Positions 8,894 through 16,616 of a DNA stretch of 64,000 bases are shown here, piece after piece. Each line of letters begins with the position of its first letter. Positions within the stretch are counted from its first letter, which is position 1. The notes below the pieces were generated by a model, which worked only from the letters and a program-made list of their open reading frames with translations, had not been told where the DNA came from and searched no databases. The translations under genes and the position numbers were made by a program. Origin of the DNA: an uncultured Clostridia bacterium (GTDB lineage: Bacteria > Bacillota > Clostridia > TANB77 > CAG-508); contig CAKPNJ010000001.1 of NCBI GenBank assembly GCA_934168365.1, positions 172,915-236,914 on the forward strand. The letters are read 5' to 3'.

Positions 8894-9394
8894 ATGAATA
8901 AATTTTTAGAAAAAATAAATAAAATATGTAGAGAAAATAAAAAAGTTGCAATGTTTATAGATATGGATGGAACCATAACTGTATATGATATATATCCAGA
9001 AGAAATAGTAAAGCAAAAAATGCAAGATGAATATAGCAAAGCAGAACCAGCACAATATATAATAGACATATTAAAAGAGATAAATGAAATTCCTAATATA
9101 GATATATATATATTATCATTATCAAAAACATTGAAAATTACAGAAGAAAAAAAGGAATGGCTAAAGAAACATGTACCATTTATTGAAGAAAAAAATTGGA
9201 TAATAATAACTAGAGAATTAAATGAGTATTCAAGTGAAAATAGAGATATAATAAAAGCGCAGAAAATAAAAGAGTTAAAAGAACAATATGATTACTCTAT
9301 ATTGCTTGATGATGATCATAAAATATTAAAAGAAGCACAAAAAATGCTAGACACTAAATTTAGTCCTTTTCATATTTCATCAGCACTTATTTAA
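8894..9394 (+). CDS. HAD-family 5'(3')-deoxyribonucleotidase-like phosphatase (NT5C type)
   Basis: 166 aa. The HAD nucleophile motif is FIDMDGTIT near residues 21-29, with Asp as nucleophile and the second Asp as acid/base. Motif II is the Ser in ILSLSKT. The late motif is LLDDDHKIL near residue 137. Length and motif order fit the cytosolic/mitochondrial 5'(3')-deoxyribonucleotidase type, which dephosphorylates deoxyribonucleoside monophosphates. It lies 21 nt upstream of polA and both are host-like in codon use, so it may share a transcript with polA. Confidence 0.75.
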   Translation: MNKFLEKINKICRENKKVAMFIDMDGTITVYDIYPEEIVKQKMQDEYSKAEPAQYIIDILKEINEIPNIDIYILSLSKTLKITEEKKEWLKKHVPFIEEKNWIIITRELNEYSSENRDIIKAQKIKELKEQYDYSILLDDDHKILKEAQKMLDTKFSPFHISSALI

Positions 9395-9415
9395 AAAAGA
9401 AAGAAGGAAATAGAC

Positions 9416-12127
9416 ATGAAAAAAATAGTTTTAATAGATGGAAATAGCATATTAAATAGAGCTTTTTATGGAATAATGGGTAATAAAATGCTAATGACTC
9501 CAGATGGAAAATATACAAATGCTGTATATGGCTTTTTAGCTATACTTTTTAAAGTACTAGAAGATATTGAACCAGAATATTTAATGGTAACATTTGACTT
9601 AAAAGCTCCAACAGCCAGACATAAGTTGTATGATGGCTACAAAGCTACAAGAAAAGGAATGCCAAATGAACTTGCAGAGCAAATGCCCATATTAAAAGAC
9701 ATTCTTAAATCAATGAATATTACAATTATTGAAAAAGAAGGTTATGAAGCAGATGATGTTCTAGGAACTATAGCTAAAAGAGCAGAAAAAGAAAGTTTTG
9801 ATGTTACAATAGTCTCAGGAGATAGAGATACATTCCAACTTACTTCGAATGCAGTAAAAGTCCGTATTCCACATACAAAAATGGGAAAAACAGAAACTGA
9901 TATCTTCGATGAAAACACCGTAATTGAAAAATATGGGGTAACACCAAAACAACTTATAGAAGTAAAAGGATTACAAGGAGACACCTCAGATAATATTCCG
10001 GGAGTACCAGGAATAGGAGAAAAAACAGCATTAGAATTAGTAAAGAAATATAAAACTATTGATGGGATATATGAAGCAATTGAAAATGGAGAAGATGACT
10101 TAAAACCAAAAGCAAAAGAAAAATTATTGGAAAATAAAGAATTAGCAATACTTTCAAGAACACTTGGAACTATAAATCTAGAAGTCCCAATAGAAGAAGA
10201 CTTAGAAGAATTTAAAATAAAAGAGTGGAACAGTGAAGAAGTTTTTACAAAATTTAAAGAGCTGAATTTTAACAGATTTATTGATAGATTTAATCTAAAA
10301 TCAGCAGAAGGACCAAAACAAAATCTAGCAGAATTATTTGAAATAAAGACTTTAAACACAGAAAATGAAATAAAAGCATTGCTGGAAAAAATACAAAATC
10401 AATTAGTATTTATGCTAGGAACAGAACAGGTAGAGCACGAAAAACTAATAATAAAAAAGCAAATAAAATCAATATATATATATATTGATAATACTATTTA
10501 TGAAATAAAATTTAATACTAATGAGGAATTTATCTCATATTTTAAAACAATATTTGAAAATGAGAATATACAAAAATACAGCTATCGCCTAAATGAGACA
10601 TATGTATTATCAATGCAAAATGGGATATGTTTAAAAGGAATCAAATTTGACACTGAAATTGCTGCATATCTTTTAAATCCAAATAATGGAAAATATAAGC
10701 TGGATGAATTAGCAAATCAATATTTAAACATTGATATATCAGAATACTTGGAGTCTGTTGGAGCAAAACAACAAAAAGAAACACAGATGACGTTATTTTC
10801 ACAAGATGAAGAAGATGTGGACATTGAAAAATATCAGAATGCTATATACATGTATACAGTTGCAAAATCAGCAAAAATAATGAACAAAAAACTAGAAGAG
10901 ATAAACTCACTAGAATTATTTGAAAATATTGAAATGCCACTAATAAAGGTACTAGCTGAAATGCAATATGAAGGAATATATGTAGACAAACAAGAATTAG
11001 TATCATTTGGAGATAAATTAAAAGAAGAAATAGAGGTAATAAAACAAGAAATATATAAACTAGCAGGAGAAGAATTTAATATAAATTCAACACAACAGCT
11101 AGGAAACATATTATTTGAAAAATTAAAGTTACCAGTATATAAGAAAACTAAAAAAGGATATTCAACAGATGTTGACATATTAGAAAAGTTGAAACCAGAG
11201 CATCCGATTATTGAAAAAATACTAGAATATCGTGGATTTATGAAACTAAATTCAACATATATAGAAGGGCTAATAGTATATATAAATGAATATACACATA
11301 AAATACATTCATATTTTCATCAAACAATTACAGCAACAGGAAGAATAAGTTCAACAGAACCAAACCTTCAAAATATTCCAACAAGAGCAGAACAAGGAAA
11401 ACAAATAAAAAAGGCTTTCAAAGCACAAGAAGGTAACATATTTATAGATGCAGACTATTCTCAAATAGAATTAAGAATTTTAGCGCATATTTCAAATGAC
11501 ACAAATATGAGAGAAGCATTTTTAAATGAAGAAGACATTCACAAACAAGTTGCATCAAAAGTATTTAATGTGCCTTTAGAAGAAGTAACAAAAGAACAAA
11601 GAACAGCTGCCAAAGCAGTAAACTTTGGAATTGTATATGGAATAAGTGGATTTGGACTAGCAGAGCAACTAGGCATAAGTCGTAAAAAAGCAGAGCAATA
11701 TATAGAACAATATTTGGAAAAATACAAAGGTGTAAAAGAATTTATGGATAGAATAGTTGAAAAAGCTAAAGAACAAGGATATGTTGAAACACTATTCCAT
11801 AGAAGAAGATACATACCAGAGCTATCTTCTAACAATTATATGGTAAGACAATTTGGTGCTAGAGCAGCAATGAATACACCAATACAAGGTACAGCAGCAG
11901 ATATAATGAAAATTGCTATGATAGAAGTTAACAAAAGGTTAGAAGAAGAAAAGCTAAATGCAAAATTAATTTTACAAATTCATGATGAGCTTTTAATAGA
12001 ATGTAAAATAGAAGAAAAAGAAGAAGTAAAGAAGATATTAAAAGAAAGTATGGAAAATGCAGTTAAATTAAGTATTCCACTAGAAGTGGAAGTATCTGAG
12101 GCAAGTAATTGGTATGATGTAAAATAA
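9416..12127 (+). CDS. polA: DNA polymerase I, apparently without 3'-5' proofreading residues
   Basis: 903 aa. Pol I fills gaps and removes RNA primers during replication and repair. The N-terminal 5'-3' exonuclease (residues 1 to about 300) keeps its acidic residues (VLIDGNSILNRAF, YEADDVLGT, VSGDRDTFQL, GDTSDNIPGVPGIGEKTA). The polymerase domain shows DADYSQIELR (motif A), the RRYIPEL region and IQIHDEL-type motif C (LQIHDELLIE). In the middle, the 3'-5' exonuclease Asp/Glu motif is replaced (FMLGTEQ), so proofreading is probably lost, as in many Firmicutes. The start has AAGGAAA upstream. The usual downstream coaE is absent; a lytic transglycosylase follows. Confidence 0.97.
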   Translation: MKKIVLIDGNSILNRAFYGIMGNKMLMTPDGKYTNAVYGFLAILFKVLEDIEPEYLMVTFDLKAPTARHKLYDGYKATRKGMPNELAEQMPILKDILKSMNITIIEKEGYEADDVLGTIAKRAEKESFDVTIVSGDRDTFQLTSNAVKVRIPHTKMGKTETDIFDENTVIEKYGVTPKQLIEVKGLQGDTSDNIPGVPGIGEKTALELVKKYKTIDGIYEAIENGEDDLKPKAKEKLLENKELAILSRTLGTINLEVPIEEDLEEFKIKEWNSEEVFTKFKELNFNRFIDRFNLKSAEGPKQNLAELFEIKTLNTENEIKALLEKIQNQLVFMLGTEQVEHEKLIIKKQIKSIYIYIDNTIYEIKFNTNEEFISYFKTIFENENIQKYSYRLNETYVLSMQNGICLKGIKFDTEIAAYLLNPNNGKYKLDELANQYLNIDISEYLESVGAKQQKETQMTLFSQDEEDVDIEKYQNAIYMYTVAKSAKIMNKKLEEINSLELFENIEMPLIKVLAEMQYEGIYVDKQELVSFGDKLKEEIEVIKQEIYKLAGEEFNINSTQQLGNILFEKLKLPVYKKTKKGYSTDVDILEKLKPEHPIIEKILEYRGFMKLNSTYIEGLIVYINEYTHKIHSYFHQTITATGRISSTEPNLQNIPTRAEQGKQIKKAFKAQEGNIFIDADYSQIELRILAHISNDTNMREAFLNEEDIHKQVASKVFNVPLEEVTKEQRTAAKAVNFGIVYGISGFGLAEQLGISRKKAEQYIEQYLEKYKGVKEFMDRIVEKAKEQGYVETLFHRRRYIPELSSNNYMVRQFGARAAMNTPIQGTAADIMKIAMIEVNKRLEEEKLNAKLILQIHDELLIECKIEEKEEVKKILKESMENAVKLSIPLEVEVSEASNWYDVK

Positions 12128-12155
12128 ACTACAAAAGAAAACAAAGGAGACAAAC

Positions 12156-12713
12156 TTGATTAAAAAAATAACACTAATAATATTATTTATAGTTCTAATT
12201 GCGTTGGTATTTCAATGGGAAAATCTAAGCGAAATAATACAAAAACAAATATATCCAAAGAAATATGAACAATATGTAGACAAGTATTCACAAGAGTGTG
12301 AAGTAGATAACTTATTGATATATTCAATAATTAAAGTTGAAAGTAACTTTAATGAAAAGGCAAACTCACATGCAGAGGCTATAGGGTTGATGCAACTTAT
12401 GGAAAATACAGCAGTTGAAACATATGAACATATTGAAGCACAAACAATAAATGTAGAAGAATTATATCAACCAGAAATAAATATAAAAATTGGTACATAC
12501 TATTTTGCTACATTACTAAACAAATATAACAATGTAGGTTTAGCATTAGCGGCATATAATGCAGGAATGGGCAGGGTAGATAAATGGATAAAAGAAGAAA
12601 CAATAAAGCAGGATGGTTCAGACCTAGAAAATATACCATTCAAAGAAACTAATTTATATGTAAGAAAAGTATTAAATATTTATGAAAATTATAATAAGAT
12701 ATACAATAATTAA
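12156..12713 (+). CDS. Membrane-anchored lytic transglycosylase (SLT domain)
   Basis: 185 aa, starting at a TTG with AAAGGAGA 8 nt upstream. An N-terminal hydrophobic segment (residues 4-20) anchors or exports it. The SLT domain shows the catalytic Glu in KVESNFN (about residue 62), then GLMQLM (78-83) and AAYNAGMGRV near 140. It cleaves peptidoglycan glycan strands to 1,6-anhydro ends. The polA-transglycosylase order is common in Clostridia, usually with coaE between, which is missing here. Confidence 0.9.
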   Translation: MIKKITLIILFIVLIALVFQWENLSEIIQKQIYPKKYEQYVDKYSQECEVDNLLIYSIIKVESNFNEKANSHAEAIGLMQLMENTAVETYEHIEAQTINVEELYQPEINIKIGTYYFATLLNKYNNVGLALAAYNAGMGRVDKWIKEETIKQDGSDLENIPFKETNLYVRKVLNIYENYNKIYNN

Positions 12714-12812
12714 AATATTTATAAGTATTTATAAAATGTATTGCAAAATTATAAAAAATATATTATTATAATGATATAAGCTAAAGAATAAATAAAAAAG
12801 AGGCACAAACAG

Positions 12813-12905
12813 ATGAAAAAGGAAAGTACTATAAGTAATGTATTAAAAGGTAAACAAGCTAAGAATTTAGCTTTATTAGTGATAAATAAAATGCAGACTA
12901 TATAA
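12813..12905 (+). CDS. Possible 30-aa leader peptide ending inside a terminator hairpin
   Basis: ATG to TAA, 30 codons, Lys-rich then hydrophobic (ends LALLVINKMQTI). The ribosome site is weak (AGAGG). Its stop codon lies inside the terminator-like hairpin that follows, a layout seen in translation-coupled attenuators. It may also be a meaningless small ORF. Confidence 0.3.
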   Translation: MKKESTISNVLKGKQAKNLALLVINKMQTI

Positions 12906-12919
12906 ATAGTCTGCATTTT
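12888..12919 (+). terminator. Terminator-like hairpin upstream of the pilin-like gene
   Basis: The stem AAAATGCAGACTAT / ATAGTCTGCATTTT has a 4-nt loop and is followed by TTG. It could end transcription from upstream or attenuate the next gene. Confidence 0.6.
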
Positions 12920-13052
12920 GGGTGTTCAAAAAGGAGGGAAGGTAAAGGAATCCTATTTATAAATAAAAAAATGGCTTCGCCACATACAAAGGTAAAGGAA
13001 AATTAACCTTGTTGTATAAGAAAAATGAAGATTTAAGGAGGAAAAAAGAAAA

Positions 13053-14376
13053 ATGAAGTTAACAAAACAAAGAGGTATAACTCTAATAGCACTAGTAATA
13101 ACAATAGTGGTATTATTGATATTAGCTGGTGTAACAGTAAATTCAATATTAGGTGATAATGGGTTATTTAAAAGAGCACAAGATGCTCAAAACAAAATGC
13201 ATCAAGCAGAAGAAGATGATTTAACAGGATTAAGTAATGTAAATAAATATATAAGAGAACAGGCAGGAGAAATTGCAAAATTAAAACCATATGAAGATGT
13301 GAAAAAAGCTGAAAATACAGGAACAGTAGAAGAAGATGCTAAATACAAAGATGATGAAAATAATATAGCTGTTATTCCAAAAGGATATAAAATATCTGAA
13401 CAAAACGGTGAAAGAACAATTTCAACAGGATTAGTAATAAAAGACGAGTCAGGTAATGAATTTGTTTGGATACCAGTAGATGATATAAGTGAGTATAAAA
13501 GAACAGCATGGAATGGTGAAAATGTAAAAGAAGCCCCTAAACCAGATGAAGAAAAGGAAAATGCATATTATTCTACAGAGGGTGGAGTATATACATTTTT
13601 AGGAAAACAAGAAGATGAAACAAAGATAGAAAGAGTTGCTGTTATAAAAGATAATATTACTACTGGTAATTTCTTTTTGGGACTAGATGATGAAAAAAGT
13701 GTAGAAAAATATGGTGGTTTCTATATGGGAAGATATGAAGCAAGTTATGATGAAGCAAATGATAAAATAGAAACAAAACCAAATAAAACTCCATATACTA
13801 ATATTGATATGTCAAAAGTAATATACAAGCAAGATACAGTAGATGATGGAAGTCTAATACTTAACTATAATGAACAATATAATAATGCCAAAATAGTCAA
13901 ATTAGCACTTCACCCAGCAAATGAAGGTGAAAATAGCACAAATGTAATAGATGATTCAAATTCTGGAACTACAGGTACTAAATATTTACGGAAATGTAGT
14001 AACAGCTGTTTCTAGTAGATGTTGGGATGCGATGATAAGATGGTTAAACAAGACAAATCCAGACGGAGCATATAATACAAAAGGACAACAGGGAAGTATA
14101 ATAAATACAGGTACTAATGATGAATATAAAGTAAATAACATATATGATATAGCAGGAAATGTTTCAGAATGTGTAGTTAATGAATTTTATGGAAAAGATA
14201 TGGAATGTGTATACAGAGGAGCAGATAGCAGAACTATACCACTTTCAGCAAGTATGAGAGGTCATACAACAGACATTAAAGGTAGTAGAATGGGAACTAG
14301 ACAAGTTTTGTTTATAAATGTAGAACAAGAAGAAGCATCGCTAAGTCAACGTCACGAACTTAATATTATACACTAA
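13053..14376 (+). CDS. Type IV pilin-like N-terminus fused to a formylglycine-generating-enzyme-like domain, split by a +1 frameshift at CGG
   Basis: The first frame (13053-14015) begins KQRGITLIALVITIVVLLIL, a prepilin peptidase signal (Gly before the cleavage site) and hydrophobic helix. It continues with FGE/SUMF1-like blocks (FVWIPVDD, GGFYMGRYEAS). It would stop soon after CGG at 13989-13991. Skipping the C and reading GGA continues in the frame to 14376: GNVVTAVSSRCWDAMIRW, then YDIAGNVSECV, close to the DMAGNVWEW block of the family, and RGADS. Joined length is about 440 aa. The role is probably a surface or pilus-associated protein; catalytic activity is not implied. Whether the shift is programmed or a mutation is discussed in the findings. 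Confidence 0.75.
13989..13991 (+). other. +1 frameshift site CGG|A in the pilin-like gene
   Basis: The zero frame is TTA CGG AAA TGT and stops eight codons after CGG. The +1 frame starts GGA AAT GTA and restores the FGE-like domain. Confidence 0.75.
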
Positions 14377-14409
14377 ATATAGCTAATTTATAAAAATACA
14401 AATAAGTAA

Positions 14410-14438
14410 TTGACACTAACCTTAACAAGTGGTATCAT
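14410..14438 (+). promoter_or_regulatory. pyrG promoter
   Basis: TTGACA (14410-14415) and TATCAT (14433-14438) are separated by 17 nt, with about 100 nt of leader before the pyrG start. Confidence 0.7.
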
Positions 14439-14447
14439 ATATCTATG

Positions 14448-14520
14448 ATAGATTTAAAAAAAACACAGTTTGAACTTTGTTTATTTTTAAATCTATTTTT
14501 TCTTTTTTCCAAACTGTGTT
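14448..14520 (+). promoter_or_regulatory. Probable transcription attenuator in the pyrG leader
   Basis: Two overlapping, mutually exclusive stems are visible. One is a terminator hairpin with arms 14448-14460 and 14484-14496, followed by a T-rich run. The other is an alternative stem with arms 14462-14472 (AACACAGTTTG) and 14510-14520. The second arm of the alternative stem ends just before the ribosome site. The layout suggests conditional termination, plausibly sensing CTP, but the trigger is inferred. Confidence 0.55.
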
Positions 14521-14537
14521 AGGGTAAGGAGGAAACA

Positions 14538-16145
14538 ATGAATAAAAAGTACATTTTTGTAACAGGTGGAGTAGTATCTGGACTAGGAAAAGGAATAACA
14601 GCAGCATCATTAGGAAGACTATTAAAAAATAGAGGATATAAAGTAGCAAACCAGAAATTTGATCCATACCTTAATGTAGACCCAGGAACAATGAGCCCAT
14701 ATGAACATGGGGAAGTTTTTGTAACAGATGATGGAGCAGAAACAGATTTGGACTTAGGACATTATGAACGTTTTACAGATGAAAATTTAACTAAATATTC
14801 TTCTGTAACAACAGGAAGAATATACTCAGAAGTAATTGAAAGAGAAAGAAAAGGAGATTACTTAGGAAAAACAGTACAAGTCATACCACATATTACAAAT
14901 GCTATAAAAGAAAAAGTATATAAATTTGAAAATACAGATGTAGATATAGTAATAACAGAGATAGGCGGAACTGTTGGAGATATTGAAAGTTTACCTTTTC
15001 TAGAGGCTATTAGACAAATAGGAATAGAAAGAAATGAAGAAGACGTTGCATATATTCATGTAACTTTATTACCATATATTTATGGCTCAAACGAGTTAAA
15101 ATCAAAACCAACTCAACATTCAGTAAAAGAATTACAATCAATAGGCATAAAGCCAGACATATTAGTTTGTAGAGCAGAACAAGAAATAGATGAAAACTTA
15201 AAACAGAAAATTGCATTATTTTGTAATGTAAAAAAGCAAGATGTAATACAAAATAAAACAGTAGAAAACTTATATGAAGTTCCACTAATGCTAGAAAAAG
15301 AAGGACTAGCCAATAGAATATGTGAAAAGTTAAAATTAAGAGATATACCTAATAATACAAATTGGGAAGAACTAATAAAAAATATTAAAAATCTAAAAGA
15401 TGAAAATGTAAATATTGCGATAGTTGGAAAATATGTAAAACTAGAGGACTCATATTTATCGATTGCAGAAAGCATTAAACATGGTGGATTTGCAAATGGC
15501 TGTAAAGTACATATAGATTTTATAGACTGCGAAAAGGTAACTAAAGAAAATGCAAAAGAAATGCTTGAAAAATGCAATGGAGTAATTGTACCGGGTGGAT
15601 TTGGAAACAGAGGAATAGAAGGAAAAATAGCAACAATACAATATGTAAGAGAAAACAATATTCCATTTTTAGGAATATGTTTAGGAATGCAAATGGCAGT
15701 TGTAGAATTTGCAAGAAATGTGTTAGGATATAAAGATGCAAATTCAGAAGAATTTGATGAGGCAAGTACATGCAAAGTAATTCATATTATGGAAGACCAA
15801 ATTCATATAGCAAATAAAGGTGGAACAATGAGATTAGGTGCATACCCATGTAATATATTAAAAAATACGCTAGCTGAAGAAGTATATAAAACAAATAAAA
15901 TATCAGAAAGACATAGACATCGTTTTGAATATAACAACAAATATAGAGAAGAAATGGAAAAAGCTGGTTTAATTTGCTCAGGTTTATCACCAGATGGAAA
16001 CTTAGTTGAAATTGTAGAATTAAAGAGCCATCCATACTTTATAGCATCACAATTTCACCCAGAATTTAAATCAAGACCAGACAAACCACATCCACTATTT
16101 GTAAACTTAGTAAAAGCAGCAAAAGCGAATGTGAATAATGTGTGA
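14538..16145 (+). CDS. pyrG: CTP synthase
   Basis: 535 aa, full length, with AAGGAGG before the ATG. It aminates UTP to CTP using ATP and glutamine. The synthetase domain begins VTGGVVSGLGKGITAASLG with the P-loop-like Lys, followed by the conserved DPYLNVDPGTMSP and GGTVGDIES. The C-terminal class I glutamine amidotransferase has the nucleophile in GICLGMQ and the His/Glu pair in FHPEFKSRP. It appears monocistronic, with its own promoter and leader. Confidence 0.98.
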   Translation: MNKKYIFVTGGVVSGLGKGITAASLGRLLKNRGYKVANQKFDPYLNVDPGTMSPYEHGEVFVTDDGAETDLDLGHYERFTDENLTKYSSVTTGRIYSEVIERERKGDYLGKTVQVIPHITNAIKEKVYKFENTDVDIVITEIGGTVGDIESLPFLEAIRQIGIERNEEDVAYIHVTLLPYIYGSNELKSKPTQHSVKELQSIGIKPDILVCRAEQEIDENLKQKIALFCNVKKQDVIQNKTVENLYEVPLMLEKEGLANRICEKLKLRDIPNNTNWEELIKNIKNLKDENVNIAIVGKYVKLEDSYLSIAESIKHGGFANGCKVHIDFIDCEKVTKENAKEMLEKCNGVIVPGGFGNRGIEGKIATIQYVRENNIPFLGICLGMQMAVVEFARNVLGYKDANSEEFDEASTCKVIHIMEDQIHIANKGGTMRLGAYPCNILKNTLAEEVYKTNKISERHRHRFEYNNKYREEMEKAGLICSGLSPDGNLVEIVELKSHPYFIASQFHPEFKSRPDKPHPLFVNLVKAAKANVNNV

Positions 16146-16162
16146 AAAATTAAATAGTATAC

Positions 16163-16189
16163 TTGACATTTTATATAAATGGGTATAAA
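16163..16189 (+). promoter_or_regulatory. groESL promoter
   Basis: TTGACA (16163-16168) with TATAAA (16184-16189) at 15-nt spacing, directly upstream of the CIRCE-like operator. Confidence 0.6.
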
Positions 16190-16192
16190 GTA

Positions 16193-16219
16193 TTAGCAGT
16201 CTTGAAGAAAGACTGCTAA
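16193..16219 (+). promoter_or_regulatory. Variant CIRCE operator (HrcA site) of groESL
   Basis: TTAGCAGTC-N9-GACTGCTAA is a perfect 9-bp inverted repeat with the 9-nt spacer of the CIRCE element. The canonical form is TTAGCACTC-N9-GAGTGCTAA; one position in each arm is changed together, so symmetry is kept. It should bind the heat-shock repressor HrcA. Confidence 0.85.
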
Positions 16220-16318
16220 TTTTATCATATGCAATTAAAAAAGAAAGAAGGCATGAGCAAAAATTCTAAAAAATAAAAATTAGCATATAATAAAATGATT
16301 GATAAGGAGGTAATTTTC

Positions 16319-16600
16319 ATGTTAAAACCAATTGGAGACAGAGTTGTTGTCAAAATGTTAGAAAAAGAAGAAACTACTAAAAGTGGAATTATTTTAGCTG
16401 GAAAATCAGAAGAAAAATCTCAAATTGCTGAGGTTATAAAAGTAGGAGATGGAACAAGTTCAGAAGGTAAAAAAGTTGAAATGGCTATAAAAGAAGGAGA
16501 TAAAGTAGTTTTAAACCAATATGCTGGAACTACTGTTAAAATTGATGGGGAAGAATTAATTGTAGTCAAATATAATGATATATTAGCTATAGTTGAATAG
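16319..16600 (+). CDS. groES: Co-chaperonin GroES
   Basis: 93 aa. GroES caps the GroEL ring during protein folding. The start is the ATG at 16319 behind AAGGAGG; an in-frame ATG at 16295 is upstream of that site and rejected. It shows KPIGDRVVVK at the N-terminus, the mobile-loop region EEETTKSGIIL, and ends VVKYNDILAIVE. It lies 16 nt upstream of groEL in a CIRCE-controlled operon. Confidence 0.97.
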   Translation: MLKPIGDRVVVKMLEKEETTKSGIILAGKSEEKSQIAEVIKVGDGTSSEGKKVEMAIKEGDKVVLNQYAGTTVKIDGEELIVVKYNDILAIVE

Positions 16601-16616
16601 AGAGGAGATAATTAAA

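Larger units (their letters stand above)
12714..13052. other. Intergenic region with a leader peptide-like ORF and a terminator ahead of the pilin-like gene
   Basis: It holds the 30-codon ORF at 12813-12905 and a hairpin at 12888-12919. The motif GGTAAAGGAA occurs twice, at about 12941 and 12990, flanking a small TGGCTTCGCCA hairpin. I recognise no known riboswitch. Confidence 0.5.

Noticed and set aside
12941..13000. Possible c-di-GMP riboswitch upstream of the pilin-like gene.
   Set aside because: The conserved GEMM core elements are not visible; only a short repeated GGTAAAGGAA motif is present.
14962..15775. Several long minus-strand ORFs inside pyrG, groEL, polA and other genes.
   Set aside because: They run antisense to clearly conserved proteins, lack ribosome sites and have low-complexity Leu/Phe/Ser composition typical of shadows.
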